From: M3007 sp044226205
Lineage (GTDB): Bacteria; Bacteroidota; Bacteroidia; Chitinophagales; Saprospiraceae
DNA: 64,000 bases
NCBI GenBank assembly: GCA_044226205.1
Contig: JBGAHL010000011.1
Location: 80,839 to 144,838 of the forward strand
Direction of reading: 5' to 3'
Shown here: piece after piece, positions 45,076 to 53,099 of the stretch
How positions within the stretch are numbered: position 1 is the first letter of the stretch
Layout of the letters: every line of letters begins with the position of its first letter
Program-made: the position numbers and the translations under genes
Notes under the pieces: model-generated
Told to the model about the DNA's origin: nothing
The model's input: the letters and a program-made list of their open reading frames with translations, nothing else
Databases searched by the model: none

Positions 45076-46482
45076 ATGCGTTCTTGTACTCTGATCGTAT
45101 TTCTACTCTCGCTCTCCACAGCGCTCTCCGCACAAACCTATGACAGTCTGCAAATCGACGTTACGCTGCAAGGCCTGACTGCCGGCAAAGCAAAGTTGAT
45201 CGGTACGTTTGGCGACCAGAATTACCTCGCCGACTCGGCTGTGATCGATGCCAACGGCCATTTCACGCTGAGCCGAAATAAAATGCTGCCCTCCGGCTAC
45301 TACTATTTTTTGCTGCCCGGCAACAAAAGTTTTTCCTTTCTGATCGACCGCGACCAGCGTTTCAGCCTGCGCGCCAATATCGCCGACGTAGCCAATACCA
45401 TGGAGGTCAACGGCTCGCTCAACACCGACCTGCTGTACCGAAATTTCCGTTTTCAGGCCCAACAGGACCCCGAACTGAATCGCGTGAATGAAACGCTGCG
45501 CCGCAGCGCGCCAGGCTCGGCCGAGTTTCAACAAGCCAAGGCTCGTCAGGACCAGTTGATGGCCGACCGCAAGGCCCACCTCGAAGCGATTTTCAAACAG
45601 TACCCCGACGCATTTTTTACCAAATTCAAAATAGCCGGCCAAAACCCCGACTGGCCCGATTTTAAAAAACCCAACGGCGATGCCGACACCCTGCGGCAAG
45701 TGATTTATTACCGCGCACATTTCTGGGACGGCGTCGATTTTTCCGACGAACGCCTGCTGCACACACCCGTCATAGGCAACAAACTCCGCCGTTACATCAA
45801 GGAACTGACGCCCCAACAGCCTGATTCGCTCATCAAGGTGAGCGACGAACTGATCCGCCGCGTCATGCCGCACAAGGCCTATTTCCAGTTTTTCGCCAAC
45901 TGGATCGCTTCGCAGTATGAAAACGCCAAAACAACCGTGATGGACGGCGAAGCAGTGTACGTGTACATTGTTAAAAACTTTTTCACCCCTGAACTGGCGT
46001 TCTGGGACACGCCCGAGAACCTGGAAAAACTGCAAAAACACGTGTGGGAAATGGAGGCCAGCCTTATGGGCCGCAAAGGCCCCGACGTAGCGGCGCCCAA
46101 CCAGTTCGGCCAGATGAAGAGCATCTATGAAATAAAAGCGCCCATCGTCATCGTCTTTATGTACAGCCCCGACTGCGAACACTGCCAGGAACAATCACCG
46201 AAGGTGGAGCAGTTTTACAAACGATGGAAAGACAAGGGCGTAGAGGTGTTTGGCATTGCCGTGAACACGACCGACGAGGAATGGCGCAATTTTATCGCCA
46301 AGGAAGGGTTTACGTTCACCAACGTCTTCGACCCCACCAACCGGGCTATTTATGCCAAATACTACGTCGACATTACGCCGGAATTGTACGTGCTCAACAA
46401 AGACCGCATCATCGTGGCCAAAAACCTCAACGTGGACCAACTCGACACCATCGTGGAGCGGGAGTTTCGGAAAATGAAATGA
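45076..46482 (+). CDS. Periplasmic thioredoxin-like (DUF4369/DUF5106-type) protein
   Basis: 468 residues, signal peptide (MRSCTLIVFLLSLSTALSA). An N-terminal DUF4369-like beta domain (about 22-120), a helical DUF5106-type middle (about 125-335) and a C-terminal TlpA/AhpC-like thioredoxin domain (about 340-465) with the redox pair C367-x-x-C370 (SPDCEHCQEQSP) and the cis-Pro segment DITPELYVL. Such three-part proteins are typical of Bacteroidota and reduce disulphides in the periplasm. Followed 51 bp later by gldA with its own promoter. Confidence 0.9.
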   Translation: MRSCTLIVFLLSLSTALSAQTYDSLQIDVTLQGLTAGKAKLIGTFGDQNYLADSAVIDANGHFTLSRNKMLPSGYYYFLLPGNKSFSFLIDRDQRFSLRANIADVANTMEVNGSLNTDLLYRNFRFQAQQDPELNRVNETLRRSAPGSAEFQQAKARQDQLMADRKAHLEAIFKQYPDAFFTKFKIAGQNPDWPDFKKPNGDADTLRQVIYYRAHFWDGVDFSDERLLHTPVIGNKLRRYIKELTPQQPDSLIKVSDELIRRVMPHKAYFQFFANWIASQYENAKTTVMDGEAVYVYIVKNFFTPELAFWDTPENLEKLQKHVWEMEASLMGRKGPDVAAPNQFGQMKSIYEIKAPIVIVFMYSPDCEHCQEQSPKVEQFYKRWKDKGVEVFGIAVNTTDEEWRNFIAKEGFTFTNVFDPTNRAIYAKYYVDITPELYVLNKDRIIVAKNLNVDQLDTIVEREFRKMK

Positions 46483-46503
46483 TGGCCGGGGAATACTTTT
46501 CTC

Positions 46504-46511
46504 TACTTTTG
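46504..46511 (+). promoter_or_regulatory. Promoter -7 box of gldA
   Basis: TACTTTTG, exact consensus, 22 bp before ATG 46534 and just after the stop of the preceding gene. Confidence 0.5.
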
Positions 46512-46533
46512 CCGCCCGATAACGCCTGAGAGC

Positions 46534-47439
46534 ATGTCTGTAAAAGTCAGTAATCTGGTCAAACTCTACGACGCGCAACGCGCGGTCGATGGTATCAACT
46601 TCGAAGCCCACCGCGGCGAGGTTCTCGGCTTTCTGGGCCCCAATGGCGCCGGGAAAACGACCACCATGAAGATGATCACCGGCTACCTGCCGCCTTCTGG
46701 CGGAAAAGCCGAGGTTTGCGGCTTCGATGTCGCGGAGAAACCCATGGAAACCCGCGCCCGCATCGGTTACCTGCCGGAGCACAACCCCTTGTACCGCGAC
46801 ATGTACGTGCGGGAATACCTGCAATTCGCAGCGGGTGTACACGGTCTGAAAAACGCCCGGCAACAAGTCGAAGCCATGATCGTCCGCACGGGCCTTGAAA
46901 GCCATGCCGGCAAACACATCGGCGAACTGTCGAAAGGTTACCGCCAGCGCGTAGGACTTGCCCAGGCCATGCTGCACGACCCCGAAGTGCTCATCCTCGA
47001 CGAGCCGACTTCCGGCCTCGACCCCAACCAGATCGTCGAAATCCGCCAGCTCATCAAAGACCTCGGGAAAGAAAAAACCGTGATCCTCTCCACGCACATC
47101 CTCGGCGAGGTGGAGGCCGTTTGCGACCGTGCGATCATCATCAACAAAGGCAAACTGGTGGCCGACGCCCCCATCGCCGAACTCAAACAACAGTTTGCCG
47201 GCCAGACCATCGTGACTGTGGAATTTGCCGAAAAAACCGACGCCGGCCAACTGGGCAAAATCGCGCAGGTCAGCGGCGTCAAATCGCTGGGCCAAAACCG
47301 CTGGCAACTCAGCTCGGCGCCCGGCCGCGATATTCGGGCCGAGGTATTTGGCTTCGCCGTATCCAACCGGCTGACTTTGTTGGAATTGCACCGCGAAACT
47401 TTCAGCATGGAAGAAATTTTCCAGCAACTGACCAAATAG
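46534..47439 (+). CDS. gldA: Gliding-motility-type ABC transporter ATP-binding protein
   Basis: 301 residues. Walker A GPNGAGKTT (about 38-46), signature LSKGYRQRVGLAQAM, Walker B VLILDEPTSGLDPNQ and switch His in LSTHIL. The C-terminal extension (about 215-301) ends SMEEIFQQLTK, as in GldA. GldA, with GldF and GldG, forms an ABC transporter needed for gliding in Flavobacterium. The permease gene gldF follows 10 bp downstream. Confidence 0.88.
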   Translation: MSVKVSNLVKLYDAQRAVDGINFEAHRGEVLGFLGPNGAGKTTTMKMITGYLPPSGGKAEVCGFDVAEKPMETRARIGYLPEHNPLYRDMYVREYLQFAAGVHGLKNARQQVEAMIVRTGLESHAGKHIGELSKGYRQRVGLAQAMLHDPEVLILDEPTSGLDPNQIVEIRQLIKDLGKEKTVILSTHILGEVEAVCDRAIIINKGKLVADAPIAELKQQFAGQTIVTVEFAEKTDAGQLGKIAQVSGVKSLGQNRWQLSSAPGRDIRAEVFGFAVSNRLTLLELHRETFSMEEIFQQLTK

Positions 47440-47449
47440 ATCCGCAGCC

Positions 47450-48181
47450 ATGTTGTCCATCTTCCGAAAAGAAATCAACGCTTTTTTCTCCTCACTGGTC
47501 GGCTATATCGTGGTCGGGATCTTTCTGGTCGCCATGGGGCTTTGGTTGTGGGTGTTTCCGGCATCAAGTATTCTGGAAAGCGGTTATGCCACGCTCGATA
47601 TGCTGTTCAGCATGGCCCCGATGATTTTTTTGTTCCTCATCCCGGCCATCACCATGCGGAGTTTTGCCGAGGAAAAACAAAGCGGCACCATCGAGTTGCT
47701 GGTGACGCGCCCCTTGTCCGACTGGCAGATCGTGGGCGGCAAATTCCTGGCCTGCCTCGCGCTGGTCGGTTTTGCCCTGCTCCCCACCCTGTTGTACTAC
47801 ATCACGGTGTACCAGTTGGGCGCCCCGAAAGGCAACCTCGACTCGGGCGGCATTGCGGGTTCGTACATCGGTCTGTTGTTTCTGGCCGGCGCGTTTGTCG
47901 CGATCGGCATTTTTGCCTCGGCGCTCACCAACAACCAGATTGTTGCATTCGTACTGGCCACGTTCCTGTGCTTTTTCGTGTACCTGGCTTTCGATGCCCT
48001 GAGCCGGCTGCCGGTGTTTTTTGGCAAAACGGACGATATCGTGCAAGCCATTGGTATTCAATACCATTACGAATCGATGAGCCGGGGGGTACTCGATACC
48101 CGCGACATTGTCTATTTCTTTTCCGTCATTGCTGTTTTTATGGCCGCGACGGTGCTGACGCTGGGTAAAAGGCGCTGGTAA
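47450..48181 (+). CDS. gldF: Gliding-motility-type ABC transporter permease
   Basis: 243 residues with six membrane helices. The N-terminus MLSIFRKEINAFFSSLVGYI, the loop AMGLWLWVFPASSILESGYA and MRSFAEEKQSGTIELLVTRPLSDWQIVGGK are typical of GldF and related ABC-2 permeases. It forms a two-gene unit with gldA. The usual partner gldG does not follow: the next gene is on the opposite strand. Confidence 0.88.
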   Translation: MLSIFRKEINAFFSSLVGYIVVGIFLVAMGLWLWVFPASSILESGYATLDMLFSMAPMIFLFLIPAITMRSFAEEKQSGTIELLVTRPLSDWQIVGGKFLACLALVGFALLPTLLYYITVYQLGAPKGNLDSGGIAGSYIGLLFLAGAFVAIGIFASALTNNQIVAFVLATFLCFFVYLAFDALSRLPVFFGKTDDIVQAIGIQYHYESMSRGVLDTRDIVYFFSVIAVFMAATVLTLGKRRW

Positions 48182-48238
48182 AAGCAGGCCAAATTTGGCA
48201 GTGAACCCTCCGGCATTCGAGGCGAAAGTCTGTGCCTA

Positions 48239-48943
48239 TCAATTTTTGCCGGCTTCGACTGCCTTCTCCACAATTACCAGTTTCACCCTTCTGTTCCACT
48301 TTCGGTTTTCCGAGATTTCATTGCCTTCAAAATCTCGGTGTTCCATGCCGGGTTCGGCTTCGCCATAGATCTGGATGTACATTCGGTCGGCGCGCACGCC
48401 TTTGGTCACGAGGTAATCGCGCACGGCGCGGGTGCGGGCAGTGGCCAGCGCGACGTTGGTCTGGGCATCGCCAATGTTGTCGGTAAAACCGTACAGGTTG
48501 AGGGTGGCGCCGGGCTTCTGGTTGATGATGATCGCCAGGTTGTCGAGCATCTGTTTCGACTCGGCATCGATCTCCGATTTACCCGTTTCAAAGAAAATAT
48601 TGCGCACCGAATCGCGGTCGACAAAGATGTCCTGGTCGCGGAAGTAGGGACATTTGGCGCCGTACAAGGCACGCTGCTCTTCCAGATCGACGACCGTCGC
48701 GTAGGCAAATCCTTTTGTAATCAACTGGTTTTTAACCACTTCTGCTTCTTCCCGGGTCCAGTAGGTCCCGACGAAGTAGCGGTAAATGCCGTTTTTATCC
48801 ACGCTGCTGACCACGCTCTCCACACCGCGGTCGGTGAAGTAGGCGGCATCGACGGGCTTGTTGAACGCGGCGGCTTGCACGCGGAAATCCTGGGCAGCCA
48901 GTTGGCCCGCCAGGCAAATGAAAAGCAGGAAAAGAATACGCAT
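48239..48943 (-). CDS. OmpA-family protein with N-terminal SPOR-like domain
   Basis: 234 residues from ATG 48943 (MRILFLLFICLAGQLAAQ, signal peptide); an upstream ATG at 48976 falls in the promoter box. An SPOR-like domain (about 18-90, FRVQAAAFNKPVD) is followed by an OmpA C-terminal domain (about 110-230; NLYGFTDNIGD, ALATARTRAVRDYLVTKGV, NRKWNRRVKLVIVE) that binds peptidoglycan. SPOR domains bind denuded septal glycan, so a cell-wall anchoring role is likely. Confidence 0.88.
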   Translation of the reverse strand: MRILFLLFICLAGQLAAQDFRVQAAAFNKPVDAAYFTDRGVESVVSSVDKNGIYRYFVGTYWTREEAEVVKNQLITKGFAYATVVDLEEQRALYGAKCPYFRDQDIFVDRDSVRNIFFETGKSEIDAESKQMLDNLAIIINQKPGATLNLYGFTDNIGDAQTNVALATARTRAVRDYLVTKGVRADRMYIQIYGEAEPGMEHRDFEGNEISENRKWNRRVKLVIVEKAVEAGKN

Positions 48944-48973
48944 GTATGTCGTGTTTTCGGGAAAAACAGGCTG

Positions 48974-48981
48974 CAAAAATA
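48974..48981 (-). promoter_or_regulatory. Promoter -7 box of the OmpA-SPOR gene
   Basis: TATTTTTG on the minus strand, exact consensus, 30 bp before the start at 48943. Confidence 0.5.
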
Positions 48982-48988
48982 GGGCCGA

Positions 48989-50026
48989 TCAGTGAGCTGC
49001 GTCGCTTGTTTTCAGGAATTTGACGAGTCCCTGAAAATACGTCTGCTGATCGTCCCACATATCCATGTGGCTGCCGTTGGGGCACAACAGGAAGGCGCCT
49101 TTCGGAATCTGTCCGGCCATCCATTCCATGTGTTTGGGGTCCATGGTGTCGTGGGTGGCGCCGATGACCAGCGTGGGCACTTTAATGTTGTGCAGATCGG
49201 CCGAGCGGTCCCATTTGGCCAGGTTGCCGCCGATCCCGAATTCGCTGGGCCCCTGCATGGTCACGTAAACTTTTTCGTTGAGGTGACCGAACATGCGGTT
49301 GACCGGCTCCGGCCAGTCCTCGGCGGGCATGCGCAGGATGTGTTGGCAATAAAAATTGGGGAGCAGCAACTCCATGTATTTGGGGTTGTCGAAATCGCCC
49401 CGGGCTTCGATCTGGCGGATGGTATCGAGCACTTTGGGGTCGAGTTGTTTGGCCAGCACCTCGTCGGCGTAGCGGCCATAAGTCGGGCAACTCGACATCA
49501 TGTTGCTGATAATCAAGCCTTTGATATTGTCCTGGTATTTCATGGCGTATTCCATCGCAAGGATGCCGCCCCAGGAATGGCCGAGCAGGTAGCAGTTGTC
49601 CTTGTTGAGGCCGAGGGCCTGTCGCACCTGTTCGAGTTCTTCGACGAAGCGCGGCAGTTGCCAGAGCGTCGTGTCGTCGGGCTGGTCGGAATAGGCGGAG
49701 CCGAGCTGGTCGTAGTAGATAAATTCGATGCCTTCGGCGGGCAGGAAATTTTCAAAACACTCGAAATATTCGTGGGTGCAGGCGGGGCCGCCGTGCAACA
49801 GCAGCACTTTGATGCGCGGGTTGTTGCCAAAACGTTTGGTCCAGACCTTGAACTGCCCTTTGGGCGTCTGGATCGGGATCATGCGCACGTTGCCGTCCTG
49901 CACGCCGGTTTCGGTATTGGCAAAATAGTCGCGCAGGCTCGTGCCGGCGGCGGATTTTTCGGGTGGAGGAGCCTGACAGGAAAGCCCGAGCAAGGCGATG
50001 AGCAAGAGGAAAAAACCGGTTTTCAT
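48989..50026 (-). CDS. Proline-iminopeptidase-family alpha/beta hydrolase lipoprotein
   Basis: 345 residues from ATG 50026 (MKTGFFLLLIALLGLSC), a lipoprotein signal with Cys17. Alpha/beta-hydrolase with the oxyanion motif HGGPACTHEY, nucleophile elbow GHSWGGI, an acid near ATHDTMDP and a late His in CPNGSHMDMWDD. The GGPA and GHSWGG motifs are those of proline iminopeptidases and tricorn-interacting factor F1. The lipid anchor places it in the envelope. Upstream ATG at 50092 lies beyond the promoter and is rejected. Confidence 0.88.
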   Translation of the reverse strand: MKTGFFLLLIALLGLSCQAPPPEKSAAGTSLRDYFANTETGVQDGNVRMIPIQTPKGQFKVWTKRFGNNPRIKVLLLHGGPACTHEYFECFENFLPAEGIEFIYYDQLGSAYSDQPDDTTLWQLPRFVEELEQVRQALGLNKDNCYLLGHSWGGILAMEYAMKYQDNIKGLIISNMMSSCPTYGRYADEVLAKQLDPKVLDTIRQIEARGDFDNPKYMELLLPNFYCQHILRMPAEDWPEPVNRMFGHLNEKVYVTMQGPSEFGIGGNLAKWDRSADLHNIKVPTLVIGATHDTMDPKHMEWMAGQIPKGAFLLCPNGSHMDMWDDQQTYFQGLVKFLKTSDAAH

Positions 50027-50050
50027 GTTGTAAAAGTGCTGTTGATGGCT

Positions 50051-50058
50051 CAAAAATA
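50051..50058 (-). promoter_or_regulatory. Promoter -7 box of the hydrolase lipoprotein gene
   Basis: TATTTTTG on the minus strand, exact consensus, 24 bp before the start at 50026. Confidence 0.5.
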
Positions 50059-50131
50059 ACACGTTATACCGCCAAAATAGCCGACACACCAAAACAGTAG
50101 ACTTTTCGTTTCCTCCACAAACATTTTACCA

Positions 50132-51715
50132 ATGAAAAGATCCATTCTCCTCCCCCTGTTGCTGCTCTTTTTCAGCGGCGCCTTGCTGGCACAAGAGCTC
50201 CCCGTGAGCAGTGTGACCATTTTTAAAAACAACCGCTCGCTGGTGCAACACTCCGGCAAGGTCAAACTGACCGACGGGCGATACACCACAAAGCAGCTCC
50301 CCGAAGCGCTGTTCGGCACGTTCTGGGCAGGCTCTCCCGATGCGTCGCTGCAATCGGTTTTTTCCGCCATCGACTCGATCGAGAGCCCGACCGATTACGC
50401 AGGCATCCCTGATATTTTGAAAAAAAACCTGGGCAAGCCGGTCAAATTGTACCTGACGAGCGACAGCGACAGGGGGTTTGAGGTGCTCGAAGGCGTTTGT
50501 GAAAAAGTGCTGAACAACCCGCGTGGCACCTTCATGTTTGTGTTTCGAACCAATGACGGCCGCTGGTTGAATGTGAACGAAGCGGAGGTGCGAAGAATGG
50601 AATTCGCCAGCGCTCCCAATCTCGACGTGAAGATCAAAAAAACGCAGAAACGGCTCGAATACCGCTTTCAACCCAACACAAAAGAAGCGAATCTGGACCT
50701 CGTTTACCTGACCGAAGGCCTGGGCTGGGCGCCCATCTACCGCCTCGAACTCAACGATAAAAACACGGGCCGCCTCTCGCTGCGCGCCGAAGTGGCCAAC
50801 AATGCCGAAGACCTCGGCGACACCGAATTGCGGCTGGCCGTGGGCGTGCCCAATTTTGCCTTTGCCACCCGTCCCGAACTGCTGGTGCATTTCGAACAGG
50901 ACGTGATGGACCAACTCTGGCGCGACAACAACAACCCCTACCGGGGCAATATGGTGCAATTGCAATCCCAGTCGTTTTCAAACTCCGTCCAGACATTCGA
51001 CATGGACCTCGATTACAGCCCCAACGACGCAGGCGGGGCAGGCGGAGCGCAGGCGGAAGACTATTATTTTTACACCATCCGACCCGGCAATTTCCCCAAA
51101 GACAGCCGCTACCAGTTCCCGATTTTTGAATCGGATATCGAACCGAGTCACTATTACGAATGTGTGTTAAAACCTGCACAATCAGGCAATTATTCCTCGT
51201 ACAAAAACTCGAACAGCCAGGAAAACAAATATCCTGTGACCCACTATATCGAGTTTAAAAATACCACTGGCTTCCCGTGGACGACCGGCGCGGTCAACCT
51301 GCTTTCCCGCAACAACAACGGTTTGCAACCCGTCAGTCAGGACGTACTGCCCTACACCGCCCCCGGCGCTACCTGCAAGGTAAGAATCGCCGAAACGCCG
51401 GAGATCAGGATCACACAGGCGGAGGGCGACGTGGACCGGCAGGAAAACGCCAAGAAATTTTTCAGCACCACCTACGACAAGGTCAAGATCGAAGCGCAGG
51501 TATCGGTGGTCAATTACCGCAATGAGCCGGTAAAAATCAAGGTGAAACGGACGGTCGAAGGCAATCCGCTGCAGTCCGAACAAAAATGGACCAGCACCCA
51601 GGAACAGGCCACCTTGCGCGTCAATCCGTCGTATACCCTCGAATGGGTAATCGAACTCAAACCGGGTGAGGAGCGCAAATGGACGTACAGCTACGAAGTT
51701 TTTGTCAACATGTAG
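50132..51715 (+). CDS. Secreted DUF4139-like protein
   Basis: 527 residues, signal peptide (MKRSILLPLLLLFFSGALLA). The opening LPVSSVTIFKNNRSLVQHSG and the central YLTEGLGWAPIYRLEL with a following beta-sandwich (LRAEVANNAEDLGDTELRLA) resemble the DUF4139 (MuiA-type) domain. The last third is a beta-sandwich ending in the KPGEERKWTYSYEVFV motif, also typical. Function is unknown; some members link to exopolysaccharide control. Divergent from the hydrolase lipoprotein. Confidence 0.75.
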   Translation: MKRSILLPLLLLFFSGALLAQELPVSSVTIFKNNRSLVQHSGKVKLTDGRYTTKQLPEALFGTFWAGSPDASLQSVFSAIDSIESPTDYAGIPDILKKNLGKPVKLYLTSDSDRGFEVLEGVCEKVLNNPRGTFMFVFRTNDGRWLNVNEAEVRRMEFASAPNLDVKIKKTQKRLEYRFQPNTKEANLDLVYLTEGLGWAPIYRLELNDKNTGRLSLRAEVANNAEDLGDTELRLAVGVPNFAFATRPELLVHFEQDVMDQLWRDNNNPYRGNMVQLQSQSFSNSVQTFDMDLDYSPNDAGGAGGAQAEDYYFYTIRPGNFPKDSRYQFPIFESDIEPSHYYECVLKPAQSGNYSSYKNSNSQENKYPVTHYIEFKNTTGFPWTTGAVNLLSRNNNGLQPVSQDVLPYTAPGATCKVRIAETPEIRITQAEGDVDRQENAKKFFSTTYDKVKIEAQVSVVNYRNEPVKIKVKRTVEGNPLQSEQKWTSTQEQATLRVNPSYTLEWVIELKPGEERKWTYSYEVFVNM

Positions 51716-51768
51716 TTGAAATGTGACGCGGAAGGCTTTTTTTTGTCCACATAAAAAACGCCGCTGCC

Positions 51769-52719
51769 GTGTTCCGACTGTCTTTCCTGATGATTTTGGC
51801 GGTGTTTGGGCTGATCGGCGGTCTATACCTTTCGTTGGCCAGCCCAAACCCCTCCTCCGCTCCCGCCGCCCCGGCGGAGTTGCCTGCGAGCATCGTCACA
51901 AGCGCTGCCGAGCCGCTGGAGTCGAGCGAACTGGGCAAATGGACCAGTTTTGACGACTCGATTTTCCAGCTCAAATTGCTGATTGCCCAAAGCCACAGCA
52001 CCTTGCCCGAGCAGGCGCTGGCCGTTGCGCTGTCGTTCAAAGGCACGCCTTATGTGCACGGCACCCTCGAAACGCCCAAGTATCAGGAACATCTGGTGGT
52101 CAATATGCGCGAACTGGATTGCTGGACGTTTGTGGAAAACAGTCTGGCCGTGGCCCTCACCTCGCACGCACCGCAACAAGACTACCTTGAATTTCAGCAT
52201 TTTGTGCAGCAACTTCGTTACTGGGGCGGCAATATCGACGGGTATGGCTCGCGTATCCACTATTTTTCCGGCTGGCTGATGCAGGCTGAAAAGCTGGGTT
52301 ATTTGCGGGATGTCACTGAAGAACTGGGCGGTATTCCTTACGAGAAAAAAGTCGGCTACATGACGGCCCGCCCGGGCAAATACCCCGCATTGAGCGACCA
52401 CAAGGCTTATTGTGATTTGAAATCGGTAGAAAGCCGGATCAATGGCCATCAGTGGTACTACATTCCCAAAAACAAGGTTGCTAAAATGGAGCACCTGATC
52501 CAGGAAGGCGACATCATCGCATTGACGTCCTGGAAGCAGGATCTGGATATTGCCCACCAGGGTTTTGCGGTTAAAATCAATGGCCGGATTCATCTGTTGC
52601 ATGCTTCCTCGCTCAACGGTCGGGTAATTCTGTCGGCCCAACCGCTTCCGCAATACATGGCCACCCAGAAAGGGCAAACGGGGATAATGGTCGCGCGCCT
52701 GTCGCGCCGACCTGCATAA
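51769..52719 (+). CDS. DUF1460 (N-acetylmuramoyl-L-alanine amidase-like) protein
   Basis: 316 residues from GTG 51769, with an N-terminal signal/anchor (LSFLMILAVFGLIGGLYLSL). DUF1460 members have an NlpC/P60-like cysteine-peptidase fold and cleave peptidoglycan. Catalytic Cys118 in ELDCWTFVEN and His263 in IAHQGFAVK are present, with GGNIDGYGSRIHYFSGW between them. The last seven codons (RLSRRPA and the stop) read into the palindromic repeat that begins here, so the natural C-terminus may have been altered by repeat growth. Confidence 0.88.
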   Translation: MFRLSFLMILAVFGLIGGLYLSLASPNPSSAPAAPAELPASIVTSAAEPLESSELGKWTSFDDSIFQLKLLIAQSHSTLPEQALAVALSFKGTPYVHGTLETPKYQEHLVVNMRELDCWTFVENSLAVALTSHAPQQDYLEFQHFVQQLRYWGGNIDGYGSRIHYFSGWLMQAEKLGYLRDVTEELGGIPYEKKVGYMTARPGKYPALSDHKAYCDLKSVESRINGHQWYYIPKNKVAKMEHLIQEGDIIALTSWKQDLDIAHQGFAVKINGRIHLLHASSLNGRVILSAQPLPQYMATQKGQTGIMVARLSRRPA

Positions 52720-52724
52720 CCGAC

Positions 52725-53035
52725 CTCGAGGTCTTTGACTGCCACGGGGGAATACCACAAATCCCTGCCCAAATAACAGATCAGAGGTAATTGAGTCATA
52801 ACCTGAACGTCATGAGGGTAATGATTTAAGGGTTTCGTGGTGCTCCCCGTGGCGGCGCCCGACCTCGAGGTCGGCGCTACAAATCGGCGACTGCCACGAA
52901 GACCTACAAATCCTGCCCAAATAACAGGTCAGAGGTAATTGAGTCATAACCTGAACGTCGTGAGGGTAATGATTTAAGGGTTTCGTGGTGCTCCCCCGTG
53001 GCGGGCGCCGACCTCGAGGTCGGCGCTACAGGTCG
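52725..53035. repeat. Duplicated ~148-bp unit with GCCGACCTCGAGGTCGGC palindromes
   Basis: The block starting CTGCCCAAATAACAG at 52765 recurs at 52913, giving a 148-bp period with few changes through TTAAGGGTTTCGTGGTGCTC. Each block is bordered by the 18-bp palindrome GCCGACCTCGAGGTCGGC or a half of it (near 52729, 52859 and 53008), and a last GGTCGGCGCTACAG stutter at 53030. It fills the 380-bp gap before the M1 peptidase gene. Open frames across it are by-products of the repeats. Confidence 0.88.
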
Positions 53036-53058
53036 GCGCTACAGAGGCCCTACAGTGC

Positions 53059-53066
53059 TATATTTA
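53059..53066 (+). promoter_or_regulatory. Possible promoter of the M1 peptidase gene
   Basis: TATATTTA (7 of 8 to TAnnTTTG) directly after the repeat block and 33 bp before ATG 53100. Confidence 0.35.
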
Positions 53067-53099
53067 CGCTCCGTTTCTAATGTAAAAAACTACGCTGAC

